64,000 nucleotides of DNA, from the NCBI RefSeq assembly GCF_014202765.1, contig NZ_JACHHN010000002.1:434001-498000 (forward strand), written 5' to 3'. The notes beneath the pieces were generated by a model. That model searched no databases. It worked only from the letters and a program-made list of their open reading frames with translations, and was not told the DNA's origin. The stretch comes from Silvimonas terrae (GTDB taxonomy: Bacteria; Pseudomonadota; Gammaproteobacteria; Burkholderiales; Chitinibacteraceae). The position numbers were made by a program, and so were the translations under genes. Of the stretch, positions 44,274-54,293 are shown one piece after another (within the stretch, counting starts at the first letter, position 1; every line of letters begins with the position of its first letter).

Positions 44274-44285
44274 TTGATATATCAA
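44274..44285. promoter_or_regulatory. 12-bp palindrome upstream of the TetR gene
   Basis: TTGATATATCAA is perfectly palindromic. It lies between the ABC operon and the TetR gene and may be a protein-binding site. Confidence 0.4.
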
Positions 44286-44321
44286 AATGAAGTGAACCGT
44301 AGCGCAAGTCGGGATAAAATA

Positions 44322-44338
44322 GATTGGATAGTCCAATC
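44322..44338. promoter_or_regulatory. Candidate TetR operator
   Basis: GATTGGA-TAG-TCCAATC is a perfect 7-3-7 inverted repeat just after a possible -10 (TAAAAT, 44315-44320) and 24 bp before the TetR start, fitting autorepression. Confidence 0.6.
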
Positions 44339-44361
44339 CAGTGCTATCCGCGCCTGCGAGT

Positions 44362-44967
44362 ATGAGTTTCATGAACCCCGACATCAGCAATCACGATTGC
44401 GCCGAACGCGTGCTGGAAGCCGCCATGCAGGTCTTCTGCGAGTCCGGCTACCGCGCCAGCATCGACCTCGTTGCTACACGGGCGGGTGTAGCCCGCCAGA
44501 CCGTATACAACCGTTTTGGCAGCAAACAGACGCTGTTTGAATCTGCGCTGTCGGCCAAAGTAGAAGAAATGCTGGCCATTTTTGAGAATGGCAAAGGCAA
44601 TCTGCGGGATCGGCTGATCGAATTTGGCGTCAGTTTTCGCGCCCGCGCGCTCACTCCCGAATCTGTCAACCTGCACCGGGTGCTGACCAGCGAAGCCTCG
44701 CGCTTTCCGGAATTGGGGCGTCACTTTTATCAAAACTGCGTGCAGCGCTGCACCACGCAAATTGCCGCAGAACTCACCAGGTCCATGCAGGCGGGCGATC
44801 TTCGGCAAGAAGATGGCGAGCGCACCGCCAACATGCTGCTCGACCTGCTGGCCAGCCGCGAAAAACTGGCCATGATCTTTGGTGAAGAACCGCCCGCGCT
44901 GGATCGGGAGCAGGAAACCGTCACCAATACCATTGATTTTTTTCTGCGGGCGCTCAAACCGCTGTGA
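44362..44967 (+). CDS. TetR/AcrR family regulator
   Basis: Repressor of about 201 residues. The N-terminal helix-turn-helix is seen as VLEAAMQVFCESGYRASIDLVATRAGVARQTVYNRFGSK (about 14-52; key part TVYNRFGSK). The C-terminal TetR_C-like domain is less conserved. The start is either ATG 44362 or ATG 44371. It follows the sugar ABC operon and has its own palindromic promoter region, so it may control itself and possibly the transporter. Confidence 0.87.
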   Translation: MSFMNPDISNHDCAERVLEAAMQVFCESGYRASIDLVATRAGVARQTVYNRFGSKQTLFESALSAKVEEMLAIFENGKGNLRDRLIEFGVSFRARALTPESVNLHRVLTSEASRFPELGRHFYQNCVQRCTTQIAAELTRSMQAGDLRQEDGERTANMLLDLLASREKLAMIFGEEPPALDREQETVTNTIDFFLRALKPL

Positions 44968-44989
44968 CTTTTCAGTAGAAACAAGTACT

Positions 44990-45424
44990 TGCAATGCCAC
45001 CGCCCCGGATTTTTGCTACGTTTCATCCGGGCTGCGCATTTTGCTGCCGGTTCCGTAGCCCGGATGGAGGCGTAGCCGGGAATCCGGGGGAGAGCCTCCC
45101 CCTAGCAAGGAAGACAGATCTGCTTGGCGTTGCCACCCCGGATTCTCGCTGCGCTTCATCCGGGCTACGCATTTTGCGGCCGGTTCCGTAGCCCGGATGG
45201 AGGCGTAGCCGGGAATCCGGGAGAGCCCCCAACAAGGAAGGCAGATCAGCGTGGTATTGCCACCCCGGGTTCTGGCTACGCTTCATCCGGGCTACGCATT
45301 TTGCTGCCAGTTCCGTAGCCCGGATGAAGGCGTAGCCGGGAATCCGGGGGAGAGACCCCAGCAAGGAAGGCAGATCAGCTTGGCATTGCCACCCCGGATT
45401 CTCGCTACGCTTCATCCGGGCTAC
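44990..45424. repeat. Tandem array of a ~128-bp extragenic palindromic unit
   Basis: About 3.3 copies of one unit, with TGCCAC starting at 44995, 45131, 45258 and 45387 (periods 136, 127, 129). Each unit pairs CCCCGGATTCTCGC...CATCCGGGCTACGC with GTAGCCCGGATG...CCGGGAATCCGG. A GGAAGGCAGATCAG spacer is also repeated. The single unit at 25270-25380 belongs to the same family. Confidence 0.9.
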
Positions 45425-45445
45425 ATGTTTTTGCGAGCGGGAAAG

Positions 45446-45477
45446 AAAAACGGCGCCGGAATCCGGCGCCGTTTTTT
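45446..45477. terminator. Intrinsic terminator of phaB
   Basis: A 14- to 15-bp stem around AAAAACGGCGCCGG/CCGGCGCCGTTTTT carries T-runs on both strands. It ends the phaB transcript. Confidence 0.92.
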
Positions 45478-45496
45478 GTTTGCTGATCCGGCACGA

Positions 45497-46231
45497 TCAG
45501 CCAGTGTGTTGACCGCCATTCATGGCAAGGTTGGCACCCGTCATGAAGCCAGAAAGATCAGACGCCAGATACGCAATCAAGCCGGCTACTTCTTCCGGTT
45601 GGCCCAGGCGGCCCACCGGAATCTGCGCAATAATCTTGCCGCGCACGTCTTCCGGTACTGCCATGACCATCTCCGTTGCAATATAGCCGGGGCTGATGGT
45701 GTTCACGGTCACCCCCTTTTTGGCCACTTCCTGCGCCAGCGCCATGGTAAAGCCATGCATGCCGGCCTTGGCCGCAGAGTAGTTGGTCTGTCCAAACTGA
45801 CCTTTCTGGCCGTTGATCGAAGAAATATTGATCACCCGGCCCCAGCCACGCTCGGACATGCTGTCGACAAACTGTTTGGTGACGTTAAACAGTGAATCCA
45901 GATTGGTCGCCATGACGACTTCCCAATCGACTGCGGTCAGTTTGCGGAAGCTGGCATCACGGGTAATACCCGCATTGTTGACCAGCACGTCCACTTCACC
46001 CACCGTTTCACGAATACGTGCGGCCAGATTGACGCAAGCATCAAAGCTGGTGACATCGCATTCAAACGCATGAAAGGTAAAACCGGCATCCCGGGTCTCG
46101 CTGAGCCACTTCTGCTCTTTGCCGGGCCGGGAGTAGGTGGTCACTACGGTAAATCCACTCTGGGCGAGTGTTTTGCAAATGGCGGTGCCAATCCCGCCCA
46201 TGCCGCCAGTGACCAGTGCGACTTTGGCCAT
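45497..46231 (-). CDS. phaB: Acetoacetyl-CoA reductase PhaB
   Basis: NADPH-dependent short-chain reductase of 244 residues that makes (R)-3-hydroxybutyryl-CoA for polyhydroxybutyrate. The cofactor motif GGMGGIG (about 9-15), NNAGITRD (about 88-95) and the catalytic Ser-Tyr-Lys in NISSINGQKGQFGQTNYSAAK (Tyr and Lys in NYSAAK, about 151-156) are intact. GQFGQTNYSAAKAGMHGF is the PhaB hallmark. No phaA or phaC is adjacent. It is divergent from another SDR gene. Confidence 0.93.
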   Translation of the reverse strand: MAKVALVTGGMGGIGTAICKTLAQSGFTVVTTYSRPGKEQKWLSETRDAGFTFHAFECDVTSFDACVNLAARIRETVGEVDVLVNNAGITRDASFRKLTAVDWEVVMATNLDSLFNVTKQFVDSMSERGWGRVINISSINGQKGQFGQTNYSAAKAGMHGFTMALAQEVAKKGVTVNTISPGYIATEMVMAVPEDVRGKIIAQIPVGRLGQPEEVAGLIAYLASDLSGFMTGANLAMNGGQHTG

Positions 46232-46295
46232 GAGAGTCTCCTCGTTGTTTTAAGCGCGGAATTTACTGGTGGATTCCGGCACAATCCTGTTCCTG

Positions 46296-46322
46296 TGGTT
46301 GATCGTTTGCCCGATACAACCA
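46296..46322. promoter_or_regulatory. Near-perfect inverted repeat between phaB and the divergent SDR gene
   Basis: TGGTTGATCG (46296-46305) pairs with CGATACAACCA (46312-46322) with one extra base. It is central in the 130-bp divergent promoter region. Confidence 0.35.
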
Positions 46323-46361
46323 ATTCAATCATAAAACCTCTTTTTGAAAAGGGAATTACGA

Positions 46362-47255
46362 ATGAGCCAAGATGGTGAATTGACAAGGAAAGTTCGAACC
46401 ATTCTGGTTTCCGGCGCCTCCACAGGAATTGGTTATTGTGCGGTGCACGAATTAAAACGGGCAGGGTGGCGGGTATTTGCCACGGCAAGACAAGCAGATG
46501 ACGTAGCCCGACTGGAAGAAGAGGGCCTGGAAGCATTGAGTCTGGATATTGCCGACAGTGCATCCATTGCCGCTTGCGTGAATGAAGTGCTCAAGCGCAC
46601 CAATGGCACCCTGGATGCCGTGTTCAATAACGCGGGCTTTGGTTTGCCTGGCGCGGTGGAAGATCTCACGCGTGATGCAATGCGGCATCAATTTGAAACC
46701 AATGTATTTGGCACCATTGAATTGACCAATGCGGTGTTGCCCGCCATGCGCCGGCAGAAACAGGGGCGGGTTGTTATCAATAGCTCCATTCTGGGTTATG
46801 CCGCCATGCCCTATCGCGGCGCCTATAACGCCAGCAAATTTGCGCTGGAAGGCTTTGCCGATACCTTGCGTCAGGAACTCAAAGGGAGTGGGGTCTTTGT
46901 CTCATTGATAGAACCCGGGCCTATCACCAGCCGTTTCCGGCCCAACGCCCAGCAGCAGTTTGCCCGCTGGATCGATGCGGCCAACAGTTTTCATCGGCCA
47001 TCGTATGAGGCCATGCAGGCGCGCCTGGCCAAGCCGGGGCCGGCTGCGCCGTTTACCTTGCCACCAGAGGCTGTTTTCAAAGCCTTGCTGCGCGCACTGG
47101 ATCAAACCCATCCGCCAGCGCGCCTGCCGGTGACCGTGCCTGCCATTGCGTTCTGGTATCTGAAAAAGCTTTTACCAATCAATCTGCTGGATAAACTCTT
47201 GCTGGCTGCAAGTGGCGACGAACCGGGCTACAGTTATGAGCGCAAACAGCGCTGA
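46362..47255 (+). CDS. SDR family oxidoreductase
   Basis: Classical short-chain dehydrogenase/reductase of 297 residues, longer than the typical 250 because of a C-terminal extension with a hydrophobic segment (VPAIAFWYLKKLLPINLLDK). The cofactor motif GASTGIG (about 18-24), NNAGFG, Ser in INSSILG and the YNASK catalytic pair are all present. It resembles the YbbO-like group. The ATG at 46362 has AAAGGGAA upstream. Substrate unknown. It is divergent from phaB. Confidence 0.88.
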   Translation: MSQDGELTRKVRTILVSGASTGIGYCAVHELKRAGWRVFATARQADDVARLEEEGLEALSLDIADSASIAACVNEVLKRTNGTLDAVFNNAGFGLPGAVEDLTRDAMRHQFETNVFGTIELTNAVLPAMRRQKQGRVVINSSILGYAAMPYRGAYNASKFALEGFADTLRQELKGSGVFVSLIEPGPITSRFRPNAQQQFARWIDAANSFHRPSYEAMQARLAKPGPAAPFTLPPEAVFKALLRALDQTHPPARLPVTVPAIAFWYLKKLLPINLLDKLLLAASGDEPGYSYERKQR

Positions 47256-47290
47256 GCCGCTTATGCATCTGTCAAAATCACAAACTGGCG

Positions 47291-47317
47291 CCCTTGTCCA
47301 GAATTGAGGGACAAGGG
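47291..47317. promoter_or_regulatory. 9-bp inverted repeat over the pyrG promoter
   Basis: CCCTTGTCC (47291-47299) and GGACAAGGG (47309-47317) are perfect complements 9 bp apart. They flank and overlap the -35 box. Confidence 0.55.
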
Positions 47318-47332
47318 GTGTTCGTATAGAAT
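47304..47332 (+). promoter_or_regulatory. Predicted sigma-70 promoter of pyrG
   Basis: TTGAGG (47304-47309) and TAGAAT (47327-47332) are 17 bp apart, leaving a leader of about 20 nt. Confidence 0.6.
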
Positions 47333-47338
47333 ACCTAA

Positions 47339-49012
<1,674 letters not shown>

Positions 49013-49100
49013 TCCATCAATTGATGACCTGTCAGTGAGCAACAGGGCGCGCAAGCCAGTCCGTGCGCGCCCGCCCACTCACACCTCACTGGAGCAAACC

Positions 49101-49952
49101 ATGAAACTGTGCGGATTTGAAGCTGGGCTGAATCAGCCCTTTTTCCTGATTGCCGGCCCCTGCGTGATCGAAGGCGAGCAGTTCTCCATCGACGTGGCTG
49201 GCCAACTGAAAGAAATCACTACTGAGCTGGGCATCAATTTCATTTTCAAGTCCAGCTTTGACAAGGCCAATCGCTCCTCCGGCAAGACGTTCCGCGGCTA
49301 TGGCATGGACGAAGGCCTGCGCATTCTGGCCAAGGTGAAAGAACAGATTGGCGTGCCGGTACTGACCGACATTCATGAAATCGACCAGATCAAGCCCGTT
49401 TCCGCCGTGGTTGATGTCCTGCAGACCCCCGCCTTTTTGTGCCGCCAGACCGATTTCATCCGTGCTTGTGCGCAATCGGGTATTCCGGTGAACATCAAGA
49501 AGGGGCAGTTTCTGGCGCCGGGCGACATGAAAAACGTGATCGACAAAGCGCGTGATGCTGCGCGTGAAGCCGGCCTGCCGGACGATGTGTTCATGGCGTG
49601 CGAACGCGGCGTTTCGTTTGGCTACAACAATCTGGTGAGCGACATGCGTAGTCTGTCGATCATGCGCGAAACCGGCGCACCGGTTGTATTTGATGCCACG
49701 CATTCCGTGCAATTGCCAGGCGGTCAGGGCACCAGCTCGGGCGGTCAGCGTGAATTCGTCCCCGTTCTGGCCCGTGCCGCTGTTGCCGTTGGCGTTGCCG
49801 GCGTGTTTGCTGAAACCCATCCGGACCCGGCCTGTGCCAAATCCGATGGTCCGAATGCCTGGCCACTGGGCCGTATGAAAGAACTCTTGACCACGCTCAA
49901 AACAATTGATGCAGCGGTCAAGGGCACGCCTTTTATCGAACAAACTTTGTAA
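49101..49952 (+). CDS. kdsA: 3-deoxy-D-manno-octulosonate 8-phosphate synthase
   Basis: Makes KDO-8-phosphate from arabinose-5-phosphate and PEP for lipopolysaccharide inner core. The 283-residue protein has [12 protein letters not shown] (about 50-61), [13 protein letters not shown] and [20 protein letters not shown] (about 234-253). Cys21 in IAGPCVIEG sits where the metal-free Escherichia coli enzyme has Asn, so this is the metal-dependent class. GGAG precedes the ATG at 49101. It is 88 bp after pyrG. Confidence 0.95.
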   Translation: MKLCGFEAGLNQPFFLIAGPCVIEGEQFSIDVAGQLKEITTELGINFIFKSSFDKANRSSGKTFRGYGMDEGLRILAKVKEQIGVPVLTDIHEIDQIKPVSAVVDVLQTPAFLCRQTDFIRACAQSGIPVNIKKGQFLAPGDMKNVIDKARDAAREAGLPDDVFMACERGVSFGYNNLVSDMRSLSIMRETGAPVVFDATHSVQLPGGQGTSSGGQREFVPVLARAAVAVGVAGVFAETHPDPACAKSDGPNAWPLGRMKELLTTLKTIDAAVKGTPFIEQTL

Positions 49953-49996
49953 TTCAAATGGGCTATTCTGATAGCCGCACCGACCACTGGGTTTGA

Positions 49997-51337
<1,341 letters not shown>

Positions 51338-51420
51338 TAGCACCCGACAGCCGCCCGTATGAAATGACGCAATGTATGACACGTCATTAGAAAATACGGG
51401 GGGTCTGTAGTAACATCCAG

Positions 51421-51449
51421 AACCGGAGCAACCTTGCTCCGGTTTTTAT
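51421..51449 (+). terminator. Intrinsic terminator between eno and ftsB
   Basis: A 10-bp stem AACCGGAGCA/TGCTCCGGTT with a short loop is followed by TTTATT. It separates eno from ftsB, though read-through may supply ftsB. Confidence 0.85.
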
Positions 51450-51468
51450 TTCTACACATCAAAAATAC

Positions 51469-51822
51469 ATGCGGACACTCGCGATAGCCCTTGCTTTGCT
51501 GATTCTGTTGCTGCAATGGCCACTCTGGATAGGCAAGGGTAGCTGGCTGCGCGTCTGGCAACTGGACACCCAACTTGCCACGCAGCAGGGCAAGAACGAA
51601 AAGCTCAAGGAACGCAATGCCGCGCTTGAAGCCGATGTCGTCGATCTGAAGACCGGGACCACCGCCATTGAAGAGCGCGCTCGCAATGAGCTGGGCATGG
51701 TGCGTCAGGACGAAGTGTTCTTCCAGATTCTGGATGGCCGCAAACCGGCATCCGTCGTGGCCAGTTCAAGTCTGGATGCGCCACTCGCCGCCGCCAGCAA
51801 TACGGCCTCTGCGGCCAGATAG
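51469..51822 (+). CDS. ftsB: Cell division protein FtsB
   Basis: Bitopic inner-membrane divisome protein of 117 residues that works with FtsL and FtsQ at midcell. One membrane helix lies at about 3-20, then a coiled coil (about 33-70, with [19 protein letters not shown]). The conserved [22 protein letters not shown] (core [10 protein letters not shown]) follows. The tail (about 90-117) is Ala/Ser-rich. Position right after eno is the usual one. Confidence 0.95.
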   Translation: MRTLAIALALLILLLQWPLWIGKGSWLRVWQLDTQLATQQGKNEKLKERNAALEADVVDLKTGTTAIEERARNELGMVRQDEVFFQILDGRKPASVVASSSLDAPLAAASNTASAAR

Positions 51823-51861
51823 GCCGTTGGCATAACAGTGACGGCGCCTTGCCGGGTCAAA

Positions 51862-51934
51862 CTGTTATCCTTTTATCTGTTTGTTTTCTGTTTTTTTCAA
51901 AACTGTTCTGTTTTTGAGTTGGGCGCGATATAGT
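51862..51934 (+). promoter_or_regulatory. MocR gene promoter with repeated CTGTT boxes
   Basis: CTGTT occurs at 51862, 51877, 51888, 51903 and 51908 in T-rich DNA, running up to and over the -35 region. TATAGT (51929-51934) is the likely -10. Direct repeats are the usual MocR operator form. Confidence 0.5.
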
Positions 51935-51962
51935 GCATTGACCCCTTTGCGGATGCGATGCC

Positions 51963-53441
51963 ATGAACGACCTGAGCTTTGCCGCCGGCCGGCGTAAACC
52001 CGACACGCTCTACCACCAGTTGGCAGAAGACCTAGCGCAAGCCATTCTGGCAGGCAGGCTCAAGTGCGGCGAAAAATTGCCCTCTGTACGCAAGATGTCG
52101 GCACAGCGCCAATTGAGTCTGTCGACGGTCATGGAGGCCTATCGGGAACTGGAAGATCGTGGCCTGATCGAGGCTCGCCCGCAAAGCGGCTTTTATGTGC
52201 GCGCGGCCACAGCCTTTGCGACGCCCGCACTCACTCAGCCGCCCCAAACCCCGTCCAGCGTCGTTACTCAGGCGGAATACTGGCCCTATCAGTCCGGACA
52301 GATTGCCGATATCAAGGTTAATTTCGGCCTGGCGATTCTGCATCCGGATCATTTCCCATTGCAGTCGTTGCAGCGGCTGTTATCGCAAATCTCACGTCAT
52401 GAGCCGGAATTGCTGGCGGACTATGGCACGCCGCCGGGCGATCCGGAACTGCGGCGGCACATCGCCCGGCGTGCGCTGGCCTGGGGTGGGCAGTTTGAGG
52501 CGGAAGATGTCATTGTGACGCATGGCTGTCTGGAGGCCATCAATCTGTGCCTGCGCGCGGTGACGCGCCCCGGTGATGTGGTTGCCATCGAGTCGCCCGC
52601 GTACTTTGGGGTGTTGCAGATGCTGGAGAGCTATCAACTCAAGGCGCTGGAAATCCCGACCCATCCCCAAACCGGGATTTCGGTAGAAGCGCTGGAACTG
52701 GCCACCCGCAACGGTCAGGTCAAGGCAGCGCTGTTATTGCCCAATTTCTCCAACCCCCTGGGCTGCTTGATGCCGGACGAGAACAAGCGGCGTCTGGTCG
52801 AGTTGCTGAACGAGCGTAATATTCCGCTGATTGAAGATGACCTCTATGGCGAGTTCTTTCACCACGGAGAACGTCCGCGCCCGGCCAAGGCCTTCGATAA
52901 AACCGGCAATGTGATGTTGTGCTCTTCGTTTACCAAAACCCTGGCGCCCGGTTTTCGGGTGGGTTGGGTAGTGGCGGGGCGCTGGCGCAGAGAGCTGGAG
53001 AAACTCAAGTTCATCAATACGTATTCAACCTCCACATTGCTGCAGAAAACCATCGCGCGGTTTCTGGAGAATGGCGGTTATGACCATCACCTGCGCAAAT
53101 TGCGACGGGCCGTGGCCGATCAGCTTGCCTGTGGCGCGGCGGCTATCCAGCGCTATTTCCCGGCAGAAACACGTTTGAACATTCCTGTTGGCGGGTTTGT
53201 GCTGTGGGTGGAGTTACCGGCGGGGATCAATACCGTGGAATTACTGCAGAGGTCGATCGGGGAAGGAATTGTGTTTGCGCCCGGCGAGCTGTTTTCACCC
53301 AGCCGTAGCTACCGCAATTGCCTGCGGATCTGCTGTATTGAAACCTGGACCACACGGCACGAGCGGGCCATACAGCGACTTGGGCAACTGGCGCAAGCCC
53401 TGCTGGACGAACAAACCGAACTGACCATTCCGGCCGCGTAA
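51963..53441 (+). CDS. MocR family regulator (GntR helix-turn-helix fused to aminotransferase-like domain)
   Basis: PLP-binding transcription regulator of 492 residues. The N-terminal winged helix (about 14-78) has YHQLAEDLAQAILAGRL and SVRKMSAQRQLSLSTVMEAY. The rest is a fold-type-I aminotransferase domain, with the PLP-binding Lys in CSSFTKTLAPGFRVGW (about 321-336). Members often control genes for amines, vitamin B6 or transport. No obvious target is adjacent; convergent and downstream genes are small or unrelated, so autoregulation is the safest inference. Confidence 0.9.
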   Translation: MNDLSFAAGRRKPDTLYHQLAEDLAQAILAGRLKCGEKLPSVRKMSAQRQLSLSTVMEAYRELEDRGLIEARPQSGFYVRAATAFATPALTQPPQTPSSVVTQAEYWPYQSGQIADIKVNFGLAILHPDHFPLQSLQRLLSQISRHEPELLADYGTPPGDPELRRHIARRALAWGGQFEAEDVIVTHGCLEAINLCLRAVTRPGDVVAIESPAYFGVLQMLESYQLKALEIPTHPQTGISVEALELATRNGQVKAALLLPNFSNPLGCLMPDENKRRLVELLNERNIPLIEDDLYGEFFHHGERPRPAKAFDKTGNVMLCSSFTKTLAPGFRVGWVVAGRWRRELEKLKFINTYSTSTLLQKTIARFLENGGYDHHLRKLRRAVADQLACGAAAIQRYFPAETRLNIPVGGFVLWVELPAGINTVELLQRSIGEGIVFAPGELFSPSRSYRNCLRICCIETWTTRHERAIQRLGQLAQALLDEQTELTIPAA

Positions 53442-53446
53442 CCCGC

Positions 53447-53758
53447 TTATAACTGCTGCGGCACGGCGGCCAGTTGATCCGGGCTGTCTGATTGCGAGCC
53501 GTCCGCATCGACGTCCGTGCCCATGACCAGGGGGCAACTGTCCGAGCCGTTGTTCTGGATTTCTTCGCAGTAGGGCGAATAGCTCATCATGCACGGCGGG
53601 ATTTTATGCTCCTGATCCACCCAGATCACCTCAAAGCGCTGACCACACACGCTATCGAGTATGGCTTCAAGGGTGCCAACATCATCCAGCATGTCCGCAC
53701 TGACCGGTGAGACAAGCCCCAAACTCAACAGGCTTGCAAGAGAAAGACGACGTAGCAT
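53447..53758 (-). CDS. Small secreted Cys-containing hypothetical protein
   Basis: A 103-residue protein with a signal peptide (about 1-21, ending VSA). The mature part contains four Cys (SVCGQ, PPCMM, PYCEE, DSCPL), which could form two disulfides in the periplasm, and an acidic, Gln/Ser-rich C-terminus. I do not recognise the family. It converges on the MocR gene with 5 bp between the stops. Confidence 0.65.
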   Translation of the reverse strand: MLRRLSLASLLSLGLVSPVSADMLDDVGTLEAILDSVCGQRFEVIWVDQEHKIPPCMMSYSPYCEEIQNNGSDSCPLVMGTDVDADGSQSDSPDQLAAVPQQL

Positions 53759-53822
53759 ACGGCCCCCTTCACCAGCCCGGAGAGTGAGTCGGGCTCGTCA
53801 GAATAAGACCGTAATGACATTG

Positions 53823-54137
53823 TCAAGTTCTGGCCGGGATGCGCTTTATGCCGCTTGTTCTTACACGCCACGACGAACGGAAGGACGACCAGTGCCATGC
53901 CCGTGGCCAGCGCAAAGACCAGGTGCGCGGGGGCGTTTGCAGGCTGAAGCGGGCATTCGCCACGCCTTCAATCAGCACGGCGTCGGCGCAATCAATCCGC
54001 CAGGACTCACCCGGTCGCAGCACAATGTCCTGGCCGGGCACTGAGATCCAGATCTGGCCTTGCTCGCAGCGAATCACCGTTCGCGTAGCCTTTTTCAAAC
54101 AGATCAGCGATGGACAAGCAATCAGGGTGGCTTTCAT
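53823..54137 (-). CDS. DUF2917 family protein
   Basis: A 104-residue protein with a short beta-rich domain: TRTVIRCEQGQIWISVPGQDIVLRPGESWRI (about 19-49; core VLRPGESWRI). This matches DUF2917, a cupin-like family of unknown role, common in betaproteobacteria. The C-terminal 35 residues are Arg/Trp/Ser-rich. The start at 54137 follows GAGCGCGTC, a weak ribosome site. Confidence 0.7.
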   Translation of the reverse strand: MKATLIACPSLICLKKATRTVIRCEQGQIWISVPGQDIVLRPGESWRIDCADAVLIEGVANARFSLQTPPRTWSLRWPRAWHWSSFRSSWRVRTSGIKRIPART

Positions 54138-54293
54138 GACGCGCTCCGCAGCGAATTCGGATGAAGCCAGAATACGCAGCGCCCCGGCGGGCCGGTAGCC
54201 GCATCAAGCAGCACAGTTTGCCTTGGCAGTTGTAGTAAAACCCCAACTGTTATGCTGAACAGGGCTGAAAGCTGTTATGCGTCCAGCATGCGG

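Noticed and set aside
44990-45424. CRISPR array
   Set aside because: Repeat period is about 128 bp, copies are divergent palindromes, and there are no unique spacers or cas genes.
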